Shown here: piece after piece, positions 1 to 8,556 of the stretch
How the letters are laid out: every line of letters begins with the position of its first letter
Numbering within the stretch: the first letter of the stretch is position 1
Assembly (NCBI GenBank): GCA_017547845.1
Contig: JAFYNZ010000045.1
Location: 17,630-81,629, forward strand
DNA length: 64,000 nt
Direction: 5' to 3'
Source of the DNA: Muribaculaceae bacterium
GTDB lineage: Bacteria; Bacteroidota; Bacteroidia; Bacteroidales; Muribaculaceae
The notes under the pieces: generated by a model
Told to the model about the DNA's origin: nothing
Databases searched by the model: none
What the model saw: the letters and a program-made list of their open reading frames with translations, nothing else
Position numbers and translations under genes: made by a program

Positions 1-2042
1 TGCAACGGGACTTGAGTCGAGCGATAGAAGTGTTGACTAAGAATCGGGTATAACGTGCCATTTATAAGCGATGACTTACCACTGCCTGAGACACCTGTGA
101 CACATACAAACATTCCCAACGGCATCTCAAAATCTACATTCTTGAGGTTGTGACCATTTGCACCTTTGATGCCCAAAGTCAAACCATTTCCTTTGCGTCT
201 TTGTTTCGGAACTTCTATCTCACGATTGCCATTGAGATATGATGCTGTCAGACTATCAGTCTTTAAAAGATCTGTCGGCGTTCCTTGAAACATCACTTGT
301 CCGCCAAAACGACCGGCACCGGGACCAATGTCGACTATATAGTCAGCTTCAAGCATTATATCCTTGTCATGCTCAACGACAATGATTGAATTGCCTATAT
401 CTCGCAATTGTTTTAGCGAGTTGATTAGTCGTATATTATCGCGTTGATGCAGACCGATTGATGGCTCATCTAAGATGTACAATACATTGACAAGTTGCGA
501 CCCAATCTGTGTTGCCAATCTGATGCGTTGACTTTCGCCACCACTTAACGACGAAGAATTTCGATTAAGCGACAGATAGCTCAGACCGACATCGAGAAGA
601 AAAGACAATCTACTACTAATCTCTTTAAGTATCTCGCATGCAATTACTTGCTCCTTACCTTTCAACTTTGACTTTAACGACTCTATAAAGGCTGCCAACT
701 CTGTTATATCCATCGCAGCAAGTTCAGCAATGTTCTTATTGTCGATAAAGAAATGCAGCGACTCCTTATTAAGACGCTGGCCATTACACTCGGGACAAGT
801 CACCCTTGAAAAGAATTGTCCACTCCACTTATTAGCCTCCGAACCAGCTTCGTCCGACTGCTGCATCTCGATATACTTTACAAGACCATCGTAACTTCCG
901 GAGTATCGGCTGACCGACAAGGTCTCGTTCTGGATATCAAGCTTTGCATCCGTGCCGTTGAGAATATCGTTCAAGGCATCTTCATCAAGCTCACTGATAG
1001 GCGACTTGATCGAATTGCCATAGATTTTGCAGATTGCTTCTATCTGCCAGAATATTAGCGAGTTTTTATACTTACCCAGTGGCACTATACCACCGTCATA
1101 TATAGACTTAGACTTATCGGGGATAATCTTATCGACATCGATGAGGTTGACCACGCCCAGACCCTTGCATTTTCTGCACGCACCTTGAGGCGAGTTGAAA
1201 GAGAAATTGTGGGGAGCAGGCTCTGCATACGAAAGACCATTCTCCGGGTCCATGAGCATCTGACTGAAATATCTCACCTCCTCTGTATCGACATCAAGTA
1301 TCATCATCTGTCGCCCACCCTGTTTGAGAGCTTGCTCCACAGACGCTCTAAGACGCTCTATATCACTGGAGTTAGCACGAAATCTATCAACGACAAGTTC
1401 AATAGAGTGATTACGATAACGATCCAACTTCAGACCATAACTGAGCTCTTCAAGTTCGCCATCAACTCTGACACGAAGATACCCCTTCTTGCGAAGGTTT
1501 TCGAAAAGTTCTTTATAGTGTCCTTTGCGATTCTTGACTAACGGAGCTAACACATAGACCTTGCGGTTGTCATAGTACTGAAGTATTAGTTCGACTATCT
1601 GGTCGAGCGTATACTTAATCATCGGCTTACCACTGACATAACTCCTCGCCTCGCCTATACGAGCATATAGCAGACGAAGGAAGTCATAGACCTCTGTAGT
1701 AGTGCCAATGGTGCTTCGAGGATTCTTGTTGACAGTCTTCTGTTCGATGCTGATTACCGGACTTAGACCTGTTATCTTATCTACATCAGGACGATCAAGC
1801 GAGCCGAGCATATTGCGTGCATATGCCGAAAAGGTCTCTATATATCGGCGCTGACCTTCAGCAAAAATAGTATCAAAAGCCAACGATGATTTTCCGCAAC
1901 CACTAAGACCGGTCACAACGCTCAGCTTTCCATGAGGCAGACGCACATCAATGTTCTTGAGGTTGTGCACTCTTGCTCCATAGACATCGATGCAACCTTC
2001 CTCAAATTCATATCCGTCAGACAATATTTTTTTATCGCTCAT
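1..2042 (-). CDS. uvrA: UvrA, excinuclease ABC subunit A (3' part beyond window)
   Basis: DNA-damage recognition ATPase of nucleotide excision repair; it loads UvrB on lesions in the cytoplasm. The reading frame starts at an ATG at 2042 (MSDKKILSDGYEFE...) and is open to base 1, about 680 residues. Seen: first Walker A GLSGCGKSS near residue 45, zinc-finger pairs CRKCKG and CPECNG, the ABC signature LSGGESQRI, Walker B ILDEPSIGLH, and the second Walker A GVSGSGKSS close to the window edge. UvrA is normally about 940 residues, so roughly the last quarter is outside. Its start lies 2 nt after the stop of the upstream gene, so the two are probably co-transcribed. Confidence 0.97.
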   Translation of the reverse strand, partial: MSDKKILSDGYEFEEGCIDVYGARVHNLKNIDVRLPHGKLSVVTGLSGCGKSSLAFDTIFAEGQRRYIETFSAYARNMLGSLDRPDVDKITGLSPVISIEQKTVNKNPRSTIGTTTEVYDFLRLLYARIGEARSYVSGKPMIKYTLDQIVELILQYYDNRKVYVLAPLVKNRKGHYKELFENLRKKGYLRVRVDGELEELSYGLKLDRYRNHSIELVVDRFRANSSDIERLRASVEQALKQGGRQMMILDVDTEEVRYFSQMLMDPENGLSYAEPAPHNFSFNSPQGACRKCKGLGVVNLIDVDKIIPDKSKSIYDGGIVPLGKYKNSLIFWQIEAICKIYGNSIKSPISELDEDALNDILNGTDAKLDIQNETLSVSRYSGSYDGLVKYIEMQQSDEAGSEANKWSGQFFSRVTCPECNGQRLNKESLHFFIDNKNIAELAAMDITELAAFIESLKSKLKGKEQVIACEILKEISSRLSFLLDVGLSYLSLNRNSSSLSGGESQRIRLATQIGSQLVNVLYILDEPSIGLHQRDNIRLINSLKQLRDIGNSIIVVEHDKDIMLEADYIVDIGPGAGRFGGQVMFQGTPTDLLKTDSLTASYLNGNREIEVPKQRRKGNGLTLGIKGANGHNLKNVDFEMPLGMFVCVTGVSGSGKSSLINGTLYPILSQHFYRSTQVPL

Positions 2043-2044
2043 AA

Positions 2045-3412
2045 CTACATTTCTTCGTTTTCAGATGATGAGCCACCGCTATGCTCATTAAATCTTATGA
2101 TATTGATGTCACCACTCATTTTATAGATTTTGCCATCAGCACCTTTTGCTCTAATGACATAATAGTAAACACCCGGCTTCACCAATTTGCCCTTGTATTT
2201 ACCATCCCAACCCATAGATGGATCTGTGAAATGACACATTTCTACTCCCCAACGATTGAAGATAGTGCAATCAAATTCTATAATTGAACGATATCCTACC
2301 TTCCACTCATCGTTGATGCCTTCAGTCACACCCGGAGAGAATGCATTAGGGCATTTAAGTTCAGAAGCTCCAATGTTGACTGTATAAGTATCTGAATACA
2401 CTTCGCATCCGCCATCGCTATTGCTACCGATGTAACGCAAGTAATATACTCCCTCTTCATCGAATGTATAGTCGAGATCTTGCTGATTAAAACGATAAAT
2501 CACATTCTCAAAACCCTCATCTTCAGCCATTTGCCACTCATGATGAATCACAGCATCTGTCACATAGGCATAAAAACTGATATCAGACGGAGCTGACCCT
2601 CCAAGTCCTGAACTCCCACCCGATGAAATGATGTTGGACTTCTCTTCTTCAACGTTTTGCTGAACAGCTTCGGTACGAGCATCGACAGCGTATGCTAGAT
2701 AGACATCGCTTGTTGCAGACAATTCCTCTCTCCAAGTCGTTAAAAACTTATCGCCTTGGAGTGTAAACTCTGTATCACATAGTGGCGCCGGCATGATGAT
2801 GAGTTGGTCGCTAAAGCTGTCAAGTACTTTTCGGCATTCAATCTGCTGCCACATTTTCGCCTCCTCGTTCCACTCCAAAGAGTTGTAAATCAGTGACGCT
2901 TCACGACTGAGGACTCGTTGCTGACCGTTGATAGTGAAGTATTTTATATCATCGCCATATCCAAACACTATCAACTCTGCTTCGCCACAATCATTGCGAC
3001 CGCTATTTTCTATTGAATCAAGCGTCATTCGATGCTTCGAGTAGTCTACCACCCAAAAATAATAGCGATTATCTCCGGTTTCGATGATGTATCCCATATC
3101 GCCTTGCACCTCTTTCAGAACAGAAACACTACCCGACTGCTCAATGCCCGCAATTTCTTCAGCATAACCACCTCCAAGATTGCTGTAGCGATACCAGTGA
3201 CTTGGTTCACTTTGAGAAGAGTCATAGCTGATTGCGACCTCTTCTGCCGAATAAAGCACGAAGATTGCATCAAGCCCCGTGTTTTTCTCAGGCTTAACCT
3301 CGATAACCTTTTGACTCACACCTTCAAAGCTCACTTGTCCAGCCGACAAATCTTGACACCACAGCATCACCATGGCAGCAAGAATTAGCAGATTATATTT
3401 TGAAATTTTCAT
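2045..3412 (-). CDS. Secreted protein with gliding-motility type (T9SS type B) C-terminal domain
   Basis: 455 residues. A signal peptide (about 1-25, MKISKYNLLILAAMVMLWCQ) is followed by a long region without a recognised fold, then a C-terminal domain from about residue 355 that begins with CPNAFSPG, contains FNRWG and GWDGKYKGK, and ends with GVYYYVIRAKG and a GDINIIR strand. This pattern is the gliding motility-associated C-terminal (CHU_C) family, which serves as a type B sorting signal for type 9 secretion. About 15 Ser/Glu-rich residues follow the domain, an unusual tail. The function of the passenger is unknown; export to the surface is inferred. It directly precedes uvrA. Confidence 0.8.
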   Translation of the reverse strand: MKISKYNLLILAAMVMLWCQDLSAGQVSFEGVSQKVIEVKPEKNTGLDAIFVLYSAEEVAISYDSSQSEPSHWYRYSNLGGGYAEEIAGIEQSGSVSVLKEVQGDMGYIIETGDNRYYFWVVDYSKHRMTLDSIENSGRNDCGEAELIVFGYGDDIKYFTINGQQRVLSREASLIYNSLEWNEEAKMWQQIECRKVLDSFSDQLIIMPAPLCDTEFTLQGDKFLTTWREELSATSDVYLAYAVDARTEAVQQNVEEEKSNIISSGGSSGLGGSAPSDISFYAYVTDAVIHHEWQMAEDEGFENVIYRFNQQDLDYTFDEEGVYYLRYIGSNSDGGCEVYSDTYTVNIGASELKCPNAFSPGVTEGINDEWKVGYRSIIEFDCTIFNRWGVEMCHFTDPSMGWDGKYKGKLVKPGVYYYVIRAKGADGKIYKMSGDINIIRFNEHSGGSSSENEEM

Positions 3413-3771
3413 ATCGGTATATAATTTATGGGAACTTCTATAAATTGCTTTGTGATGGTTTGTGGATTTCTATATGAGTAAGTTTTTGTTTTCAACACAC
3501 GAAGCATAGCGAGCTATACGACTGAATTAAAGGCAAAAAGACACCTCATAAAAAACACAAAGCACACAAAAGAAAGAACCCAAAAGTTAAAGTTTTAATA
3601 AATACGGGAATTTTCAACTGTTCCTTTATCTCAATATATAACGTAGATTTTGCCTATTTATTGCTTCATTATATAATCGGAAAGCGTACTAAACAAGCAG
3701 AAAGTCTCACATGAAGAACAAATGCAAGTTGGCACGATATTTGACGAAACTCCACAAAATTTTCAATTATA
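3413..3771. other. Divergent intergenic region, no gene seen
   Basis: 359 bp between the divergent T9SS-type gene and rsfS. It is AT-rich and has no convincing reading frame. No perfect TAnnTTTG element was found for either side; the closest on plus is TAGATTTTG around 3650 with a 3-nt gap instead of 2. It holds two short GGGAA...-type dyads, near 3430 and 3605, that resemble one before lpxK. Confidence 0.5.
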
Positions 3772-4149
3772 ATGACAGACAATATTAAGACATCACCGAC
3801 AGCAGACCTTGCTACCCTCATCATCGAAGGCATGCAAGAGCGTAAAGCAAAGAAAATCACCATTGTAGACATGAGCGACATCGAATCAGCAAGTGTCAAC
3901 AAATTCATTATATGCCAAGCGACATCCACTACTCAAGTGAGCGCAATAGCCGATAGTATCCGCGATTATGTCAATACGACAGTGCGTCGCAAACCATATG
4001 CATATACCGGCTATCGTAATTGCCAATGGATCGCTATTGACTACGGCGAAATTATAGCACACGTTTTCCTCCCTGAGTTTAGAGAGTTTTACTGTCTCGA
4101 ACAATTATGGAACGATGCCGTTATAACTGAAGTAGAAGACCTCGACTAA
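3772..4149 (+). CDS. rsfS: Ribosome silencing factor RsfS (Iojap/YbeB)
   Basis: Small cytoplasmic protein that binds L14 of the 50S subunit and blocks subunit joining when nutrients are low. The 125 residues show the family core: KITIVDMSDIESASVNKFII, an ATSTTQVSAIADSI helix, and the ending GYRNCQWIAIDYGEIIAHVF with the conserved W-x-DYG pattern. Length fits the family (about 105-130). It lies 19 bp upstream of ftsH on the same strand, an arrangement common in Bacteroidales, so one transcript is likely. Confidence 0.95.
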   Translation: MTDNIKTSPTADLATLIIEGMQERKAKKITIVDMSDIESASVNKFIICQATSTTQVSAIADSIRDYVNTTVRRKPYAYTGYRNCQWIAIDYGEIIAHVFLPEFREFYCLEQLWNDAVITEVEDLD

Positions 4150-4168
4150 TCAATTAAAATCAACAATA

Positions 4169-6208
4169 ATGCAACAAATCAAAAAACCGAAGAAAAATAT
4201 ATTCAGCTCCATTCTTTGGATATATGTGCTTATCGGACTTTTCTTGGTGGGACTTTTCTACAGCCAAGATAGCGCAGTGTCCAAAGAAGTGAAATGGTCA
4301 GAGTTTGAAGCGGCTGCACTTAAGGGCGACATTGAATCGGTGGTGGTACATAGCGATGACCGAAAAGCCGAAGGTGTCTTAACCAAGAATGGTGCTAAAA
4401 ACCAAAAGATTGAAACAAAAGGACAAGGCAAAGCCACATTGAACACCATTATACCCTCTACCGACAAGGTAGACGATAGTATCGACGGATGGAATGCTGT
4501 TCTTACTCAAGAAGGAAAACCGGCTATCACTGTGGAATACAAGCAAAGTTCAGGTTTCACCAAGATACTCTATTATTTTGGTCCGATACTGATTTTCATC
4601 ATCTTCATGGTACTCATTTCGAGACGCATGGGAGGTGGTGCAGGCAGCGGTGGCGGCATCTTCAGTGTCGGAAAGTCAAAGCCAAAAGTATTTGACAAAA
4701 ACAACAACAACAATGTGACTTTCAAGGATGTAGCCGGTCTTGCAGAAGCGAAAATCGAAATTCAAGAGATAGTCGAATTCCTTAAGAATCCTAAGCGCTA
4801 CACCGAACTCGGTGCAAAAATTCCGAAGGGTGCTCTCCTTGTAGGCCCTCCGGGAACAGGTAAAACGTTGCTTGCCAAGGCTGTAGCAGGCGAAGCAGGC
4901 GTGCCGTTCCTTTCGATGTCGGGTTCTGACTTTGTCGAAATGTTTGTCGGCGTAGGTGCCGCTCGTGTCAGAGACCTCTTCAAGCAAGCTAAGGAAAAAG
5001 CTCCATGTATCGTCTTCATTGACGAAATTGATGCTGTCGGTCGTGCCCGTGGCAAGAATCCTAATATGGGTTCAAACGATGAGCGAGAAAACACTCTCAA
5101 CCAAATGCTTACCGAAATGGATGGTTTCGGCACCAACAATGGTGTTATCATCCTCGCTGCAACCAACCGTGCAGACATGCTCGACAAAGCACTTTTGCGT
5201 CCGGGACGTTTTGACCGTCAGATATATGTAGACCTCCCGGAACTATCCGATCGCGTAGAGATATTCAATGTTCACCTACGAAACATCAAGGTCAATGCGA
5301 CCATAGATATCGAGCACCTTGCTCGTCAGACTCCCGGTTTCTCCGGTGCTGACATTGCCAACGTGTGCAACGAAGCAGCTCTTATCGCAGCTCGCAACAA
5401 TAAGCAGGAGGTGGAAATTGCCGACTTCCGCGCTGCAATCGACCGCGTAATCGGAGGTCTTGAGAAAAGTTCTAAGGTATTCACTAAAGACGAAAAGTTT
5501 GCTATTGCAACTCACGAAGCCGGCCATGCCACAGTCTCTTGGATGCTCGAATTTGGCGAGCCACTCGTAAAGGTGACTATCGTGCCACGCGGCAGAGCAC
5601 AAGGATATGCCATGTATGCTCCTGAAGAGCGTCAATACTACCCTACTCAAGCCTATATCGATAAGATTTGTAGCCTTGTTGCCGGTCGAGCTGCAGAAGA
5701 CCTCTTCACAGGTCAAATCAGTCTTGGTGCATTTGACGACCTTGAGAAAGCGACCAAAGCAGCGCTTTCACTTGTGGCTTATTATGGCTATAGTGATAAG
5801 TTGAAAAACATCAACTACTACGACTCAAATGGTCAGACTTATGGTTTCGCCAAACCATATTCCGAACATACTGCGAAGGTTATCGACGAAGAAGTGGCAC
5901 GCATTGTCAACGAGCAATACGAACGCGCTAAAGAGATTCTACGTCAATATGCCGACCAACACAACAAGATTCGCGACCTCCTCGTTGAACGCGAGTCTGT
6001 ATTCACAGAAGATGTCAAAGCGATCCTCGGTGAACGCCAATGGAAATCTCGCACTGATGAAATTATGGCGATAAAGGATGAAGTCAATCGCAATAGCGAT
6101 TCTCAGACTGAAACCCAACCAACTCCTACCCCAACTCCGGCGACACCATCAGTCGATGAGAATGAGGACGATGATCCGGGCACACCACCACCATTTGTAA
6201 AGCCATAA
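4169..6208 (+). CDS. ftsH: ATP-dependent zinc metalloprotease FtsH
   Basis: Membrane-anchored AAA+ protease that degrades misfolded membrane and regulatory proteins. Of 679 residues, two transmembrane segments (about 13-30 and 133-151) enclose an extracytoplasmic domain; the AAA+ module has Walker A GPPGTGKT (226-233) and Walker B IVFIDEID; the second region of homology is [20 protein letters not shown]; the peptidase zinc motif is HEAGH (449-453). The C-terminus is a low-complexity Thr/Pro/Asp/Glu tail. Downstream is a strong terminator, so rsfS-ftsH is a closed unit. Confidence 0.98.
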   Translation: MQQIKKPKKNIFSSILWIYVLIGLFLVGLFYSQDSAVSKEVKWSEFEAAALKGDIESVVVHSDDRKAEGVLTKNGAKNQKIETKGQGKATLNTIIPSTDKVDDSIDGWNAVLTQEGKPAITVEYKQSSGFTKILYYFGPILIFIIFMVLISRRMGGGAGSGGGIFSVGKSKPKVFDKNNNNNVTFKDVAGLAEAKIEIQEIVEFLKNPKRYTELGAKIPKGALLVGPPGTGKTLLAKAVAGEAGVPFLSMSGSDFVEMFVGVGAARVRDLFKQAKEKAPCIVFIDEIDAVGRARGKNPNMGSNDERENTLNQMLTEMDGFGTNNGVIILAATNRADMLDKALLRPGRFDRQIYVDLPELSDRVEIFNVHLRNIKVNATIDIEHLARQTPGFSGADIANVCNEAALIAARNNKQEVEIADFRAAIDRVIGGLEKSSKVFTKDEKFAIATHEAGHATVSWMLEFGEPLVKVTIVPRGRAQGYAMYAPEERQYYPTQAYIDKICSLVAGRAAEDLFTGQISLGAFDDLEKATKAALSLVAYYGYSDKLKNINYYDSNGQTYGFAKPYSEHTAKVIDEEVARIVNEQYERAKEILRQYADQHNKIRDLLVERESVFTEDVKAILGERQWKSRTDEIMAIKDEVNRNSDSQTETQPTPTPTPATPSVDENEDDDPGTPPPFVKP

Positions 6209-6233
6209 CATCCATAGCAAAACAATGATAATC

Positions 6234-6270
6234 AAGAAGGAGGAAAACAGCTTTGTTTTCCTCCTTCTTT
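6234..6270 (+). terminator. Rho-independent terminator after ftsH
   Basis: Perfect 15-bp inverted repeat (6234-6248 and 6255-6269, left arm AAGAAGGAGGAAAAC) with a 6-nt loop. The arms are purine- and pyrimidine-rich, so the plus transcript ends in a pyrimidine-rich run. Confidence 0.9.
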
Positions 6271-6842
6271 AGTTTTCCAATCCCCAACGACCACCCCAAA
6301 AGCGATGCCAATCATCAAAGATAAATTCAGCCGTAGCCAAGAAGAGTGTGCCAACACGATTGTGGCGTGAAATCATAGTAGAACAATAGAATACAAGTAC
6401 AAAATCGAGTGGTAGAATGAGCGACGATATAGAGCGAGAAGTGGCACTATTGCAGAGTGATGACCGATGTTCGAGATAGCGAAAATGCTCCGGCACAGCG
6501 TTGCCCGATAGACGAAGAACAATCATACACTATATAACGGATATTAGCCACAAAAGATGATCTTGATTTTGGAGCGACAAAGTAGAAATGGAGTTGCGAC
6601 AATAGTAATCTCCTTGACACAAATCAGCCACCGAGTAATGGGATTGGAAATGGAAAAGAATACCAATCAAAAGCGTGGAAGATAAATGCACTCAATCAGC
6701 AAGAAAAAGCAGAGCAATCGTGAAAGCAAAAAATCTCCCAAACTACAAGCACTTCTGGAGCGACCCAATTTCGCTCAATATCTTGCAGATAAGGGAGATG
6801 TGGTGCAAAGTTAATGAAAATTTCCGTAATAGGTTACATAAC
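6271..6842. other. Long region with no recognisable gene
   Basis: About 570 bp between the ftsH terminator and the terminator of the 77-aa minus gene. The only open frame of any length is 85 codons on minus (6269-6526); its composition does not look like a protein and it overlaps the ftsH terminator. No repeat, tRNA or promoter match was seen. It could be a decayed gene or an untranslated RNA region; neither is supported. Confidence 0.5.
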
Positions 6843-6872
6843 AAAAGGCACTTGCTTGAAGCAAGCACCTTT
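6843..6872 (-). terminator. Probable terminator of the 77-aa gene
   Basis: On minus the sequence reads AGGTGCTTGCTTCAAGCAAG followed by TGCCTTTTGTT: a hairpin around CTTGC/GCAAG with two mismatched pairs in the lower stem, then a T-rich stretch, 24-50 nt after the stop at 6896. Confidence 0.6.
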
Positions 6873-6895
6873 GAGAAGGTGTGAATATCTATCTT

Positions 6896-7129
6896 TTACA
6901 TCAGATAGACATACATTGTATAGATGTCGCCATTGAACAATTCTTCGGCTTTGATAGCTGCTTCTTCATCATTGCGAGCTTCGACTTCGAAAGAGTAAAT
7001 TTCATTGTCGAAATCTTCAATATCCACTTGGTAAAACTTCATCGCACGAGGATTAAAGCGAGAACGATTATTCACTGAAATGTTATCGAAACCAAGATTC
7101 ATTACCGATGTTTGAACTGAATGTGTCAT
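6896..7129 (-). CDS. Small conserved-looking hypothetical protein, 77 aa
   Basis: 77 residues, acidic in its second half (KFYQVDIEDFDNEIYSFEVE, then ARNDEEAAIKAEELFNGDIY). The predicted pattern is two beta strands and an Ala/Glu-rich helix, resembling small alpha/beta proteins whose function is not known to me. A shorter start at Met30 (base 7042) is possible, but the ATG at 7129 is preceded by an A/T-rich leader of the type usual in this genome. It stands alone between two gene-poor stretches and has a hairpin terminator. No function can be given. Confidence 0.65.
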   Translation of the reverse strand: MTHSVQTSVMNLGFDNISVNNRSRFNPRAMKFYQVDIEDFDNEIYSFEVEARNDEEAAIKAEELFNGDIYTMYVYLM

Positions 7130-7598
7130 ATTATTTTACGATTTAATGATTTAACAATAATGTGCTTTCGCACTTGATTTTTACGAGCAACCAAGTGGGT
7201 ATGCAAGTGAACAGGCAGTGACACATCTGCCGTTAAACATCAAGGATTAACTTAGAAATTTACTACCTGAATAGGCTGGAGAAATTTCGGGTAACTCGTC
7301 TTGTCCTTGTGTAGTGAATGATACCCGAACTTTGCGTAGTGAAATATCAAAGTGTGACGAAAAGCGACAGCGATTGTATCATCAAATCACGGTGTAAAAT
7401 AAAGCACAGTATAGGAACATCGAGCAGTGATGAAACGCCCGATAACAGAAAGGAAAAACCACTCGGCTCGCTCCTTGTGAGAGTCAAACCAAGTGGCCTT
7501 ATATGAGGATTAAAAGATGTTTACCGAAGTCGGTTGCGACCGATAGAACAGCAAAAGCCACCAATCAATCCGACAACATTGTATGTCTATCGTAAAAG
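7130..7598. other. Gene-poor region beside the effector/immunity module
   Basis: 469 bp with no supported gene. A 62-codon plus frame (7318-7506) has no family features or start signal. Short dyads are present (GTGC-TTTC-GCAC at 7162-7173), and an imperfect CCACTCGG...CCAAGTGG pair near 7450-7495 could end transcription from the ankyrin gene side. Confidence 0.4.
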
Positions 7599-8522
7599 TT
7601 AATATTTTTGCATGTATTCTTGCCAATCATTAGGATACAATCGTTTAATTCTTTTGATCATAAAATCGGGAATTGGTTCTTTAGAATAATCTAATCCGTT
7701 TACTTTTAAAAAATCTATAATTTTAAGTTTGATTTTGTATTCCTCAGAATCTAAAGGTAAATCTATTATACGTAAGATAGATAAAATAGTTTCTTTTTCT
7801 TTAGCGAAAGTATTTATGTATTCTTTATCAAATTTAGCACCATTTTCAAGAAGGCATAGTGCTGCTCTCATATTTTCGGTGTATAAAGCATCACGTAGAG
7901 GGTCGGTATCATAATCCCTATCTGGAGTAAAATTGACATCTGCTCCGTAGTTTAATAATAGTTTAATTTTAGCGATATTTCCATTCCTTGATGCCGCTTC
8001 TAATGCTGTTTGACGAAATGGGAAGGAGTATTTCCCATTTTTAGTAATACCTTTTGTCACTGAATTAGGATCCCCCCCATAATCCAATAATAATTTTAAT
8101 ATTTTATCACTTGGATATAGCGATGTACAAGCAGTAATCATAACATTTTCTCCAGTTAAATCTAAAGTATCTTCGTATTTATTAGGGTCTGCACCTAATT
8201 CTAGTAATTTTTTTACAGATGCTATGTTTTCATTATATACAGCTAATAATAATAGTGTTTGACCATATTTTTTGTCTTGATAGTCTACTGGTATTTTTTT
8301 TTCTTGTACCAAATAAGTAATCTCAGCAGTATCTGCATCACGGACAGCTTTAGCCAAATCCCAAGCAGGAGTATCATTAAAAATCCTATAATCGGAAGCA
8401 AGATATTCATGGGGTTCTGTAAAACTATTATATACTAAAGTTAAGAATATAATAGCCCAATACAATATATATAGCGATACGGCAACTTTAATTGTCCGCA
8501 TAATAAATTTTTTAGCATTCAT
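7599..8522 (-). CDS. Membrane-anchored ankyrin-repeat protein, candidate lipase immunity protein
   Basis: 307 residues. One hydrophobic segment at about 8-31 (VAVSLYILYWAIIFLTLVY) acts as a signal anchor; the rest is predicted outside the cytoplasm. Ankyrin repeats occupy about 88-240: GQTLLLLAVYNENIASVKKL, then GADPN, ENVMITAC...LLLDYGGDPN, QTALEAASRNGNIAKIKLLL, GADVN, and a weaker fourth with LLENGAKF. It lies 34 bp downstream of the Rhs-lipase gene on the same strand. Ankyrin proteins are known partners and immunity factors of lipase-type effectors; the immunity role is inferred from position, order and topology. Base composition is very AT-rich (only 10 G/C in 7681-7740), unlike flanking core genes, which suggests transfer. 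Confidence 0.8.
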   Translation of the reverse strand: MNAKKFIMRTIKVAVSLYILYWAIIFLTLVYNSFTEPHEYLASDYRIFNDTPAWDLAKAVRDADTAEITYLVQEKKIPVDYQDKKYGQTLLLLAVYNENIASVKKLLELGADPNKYEDTLDLTGENVMITACTSLYPSDKILKLLLDYGGDPNSVTKGITKNGKYSFPFRQTALEAASRNGNIAKIKLLLNYGADVNFTPDRDYDTDPLRDALYTENMRAALCLLENGAKFDKEYINTFAKEKETILSILRIIDLPLDSEEYKIKLKIIDFLKVNGLDYSKEPIPDFMIKRIKRLYPNDWQEYMQKY

Positions 8523-8556
8523 AATTTATGGTTTTAAAATTGAGTTCACATTATTA

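Noticed and set aside
1185-1541. 118-codon plus frame opposite uvrA
   Set aside because: The minus strand here is unmistakable UvrA; the plus frame is a shadow, as is 816-1058.
6269-6526. 85-codon minus frame after ftsH
   Set aside because: Overlaps the ftsH terminator, has no protein-like pattern and no start signal.
7318-7506. 62-codon plus frame
   Set aside because: No family, no promoter, composition not coding-like.
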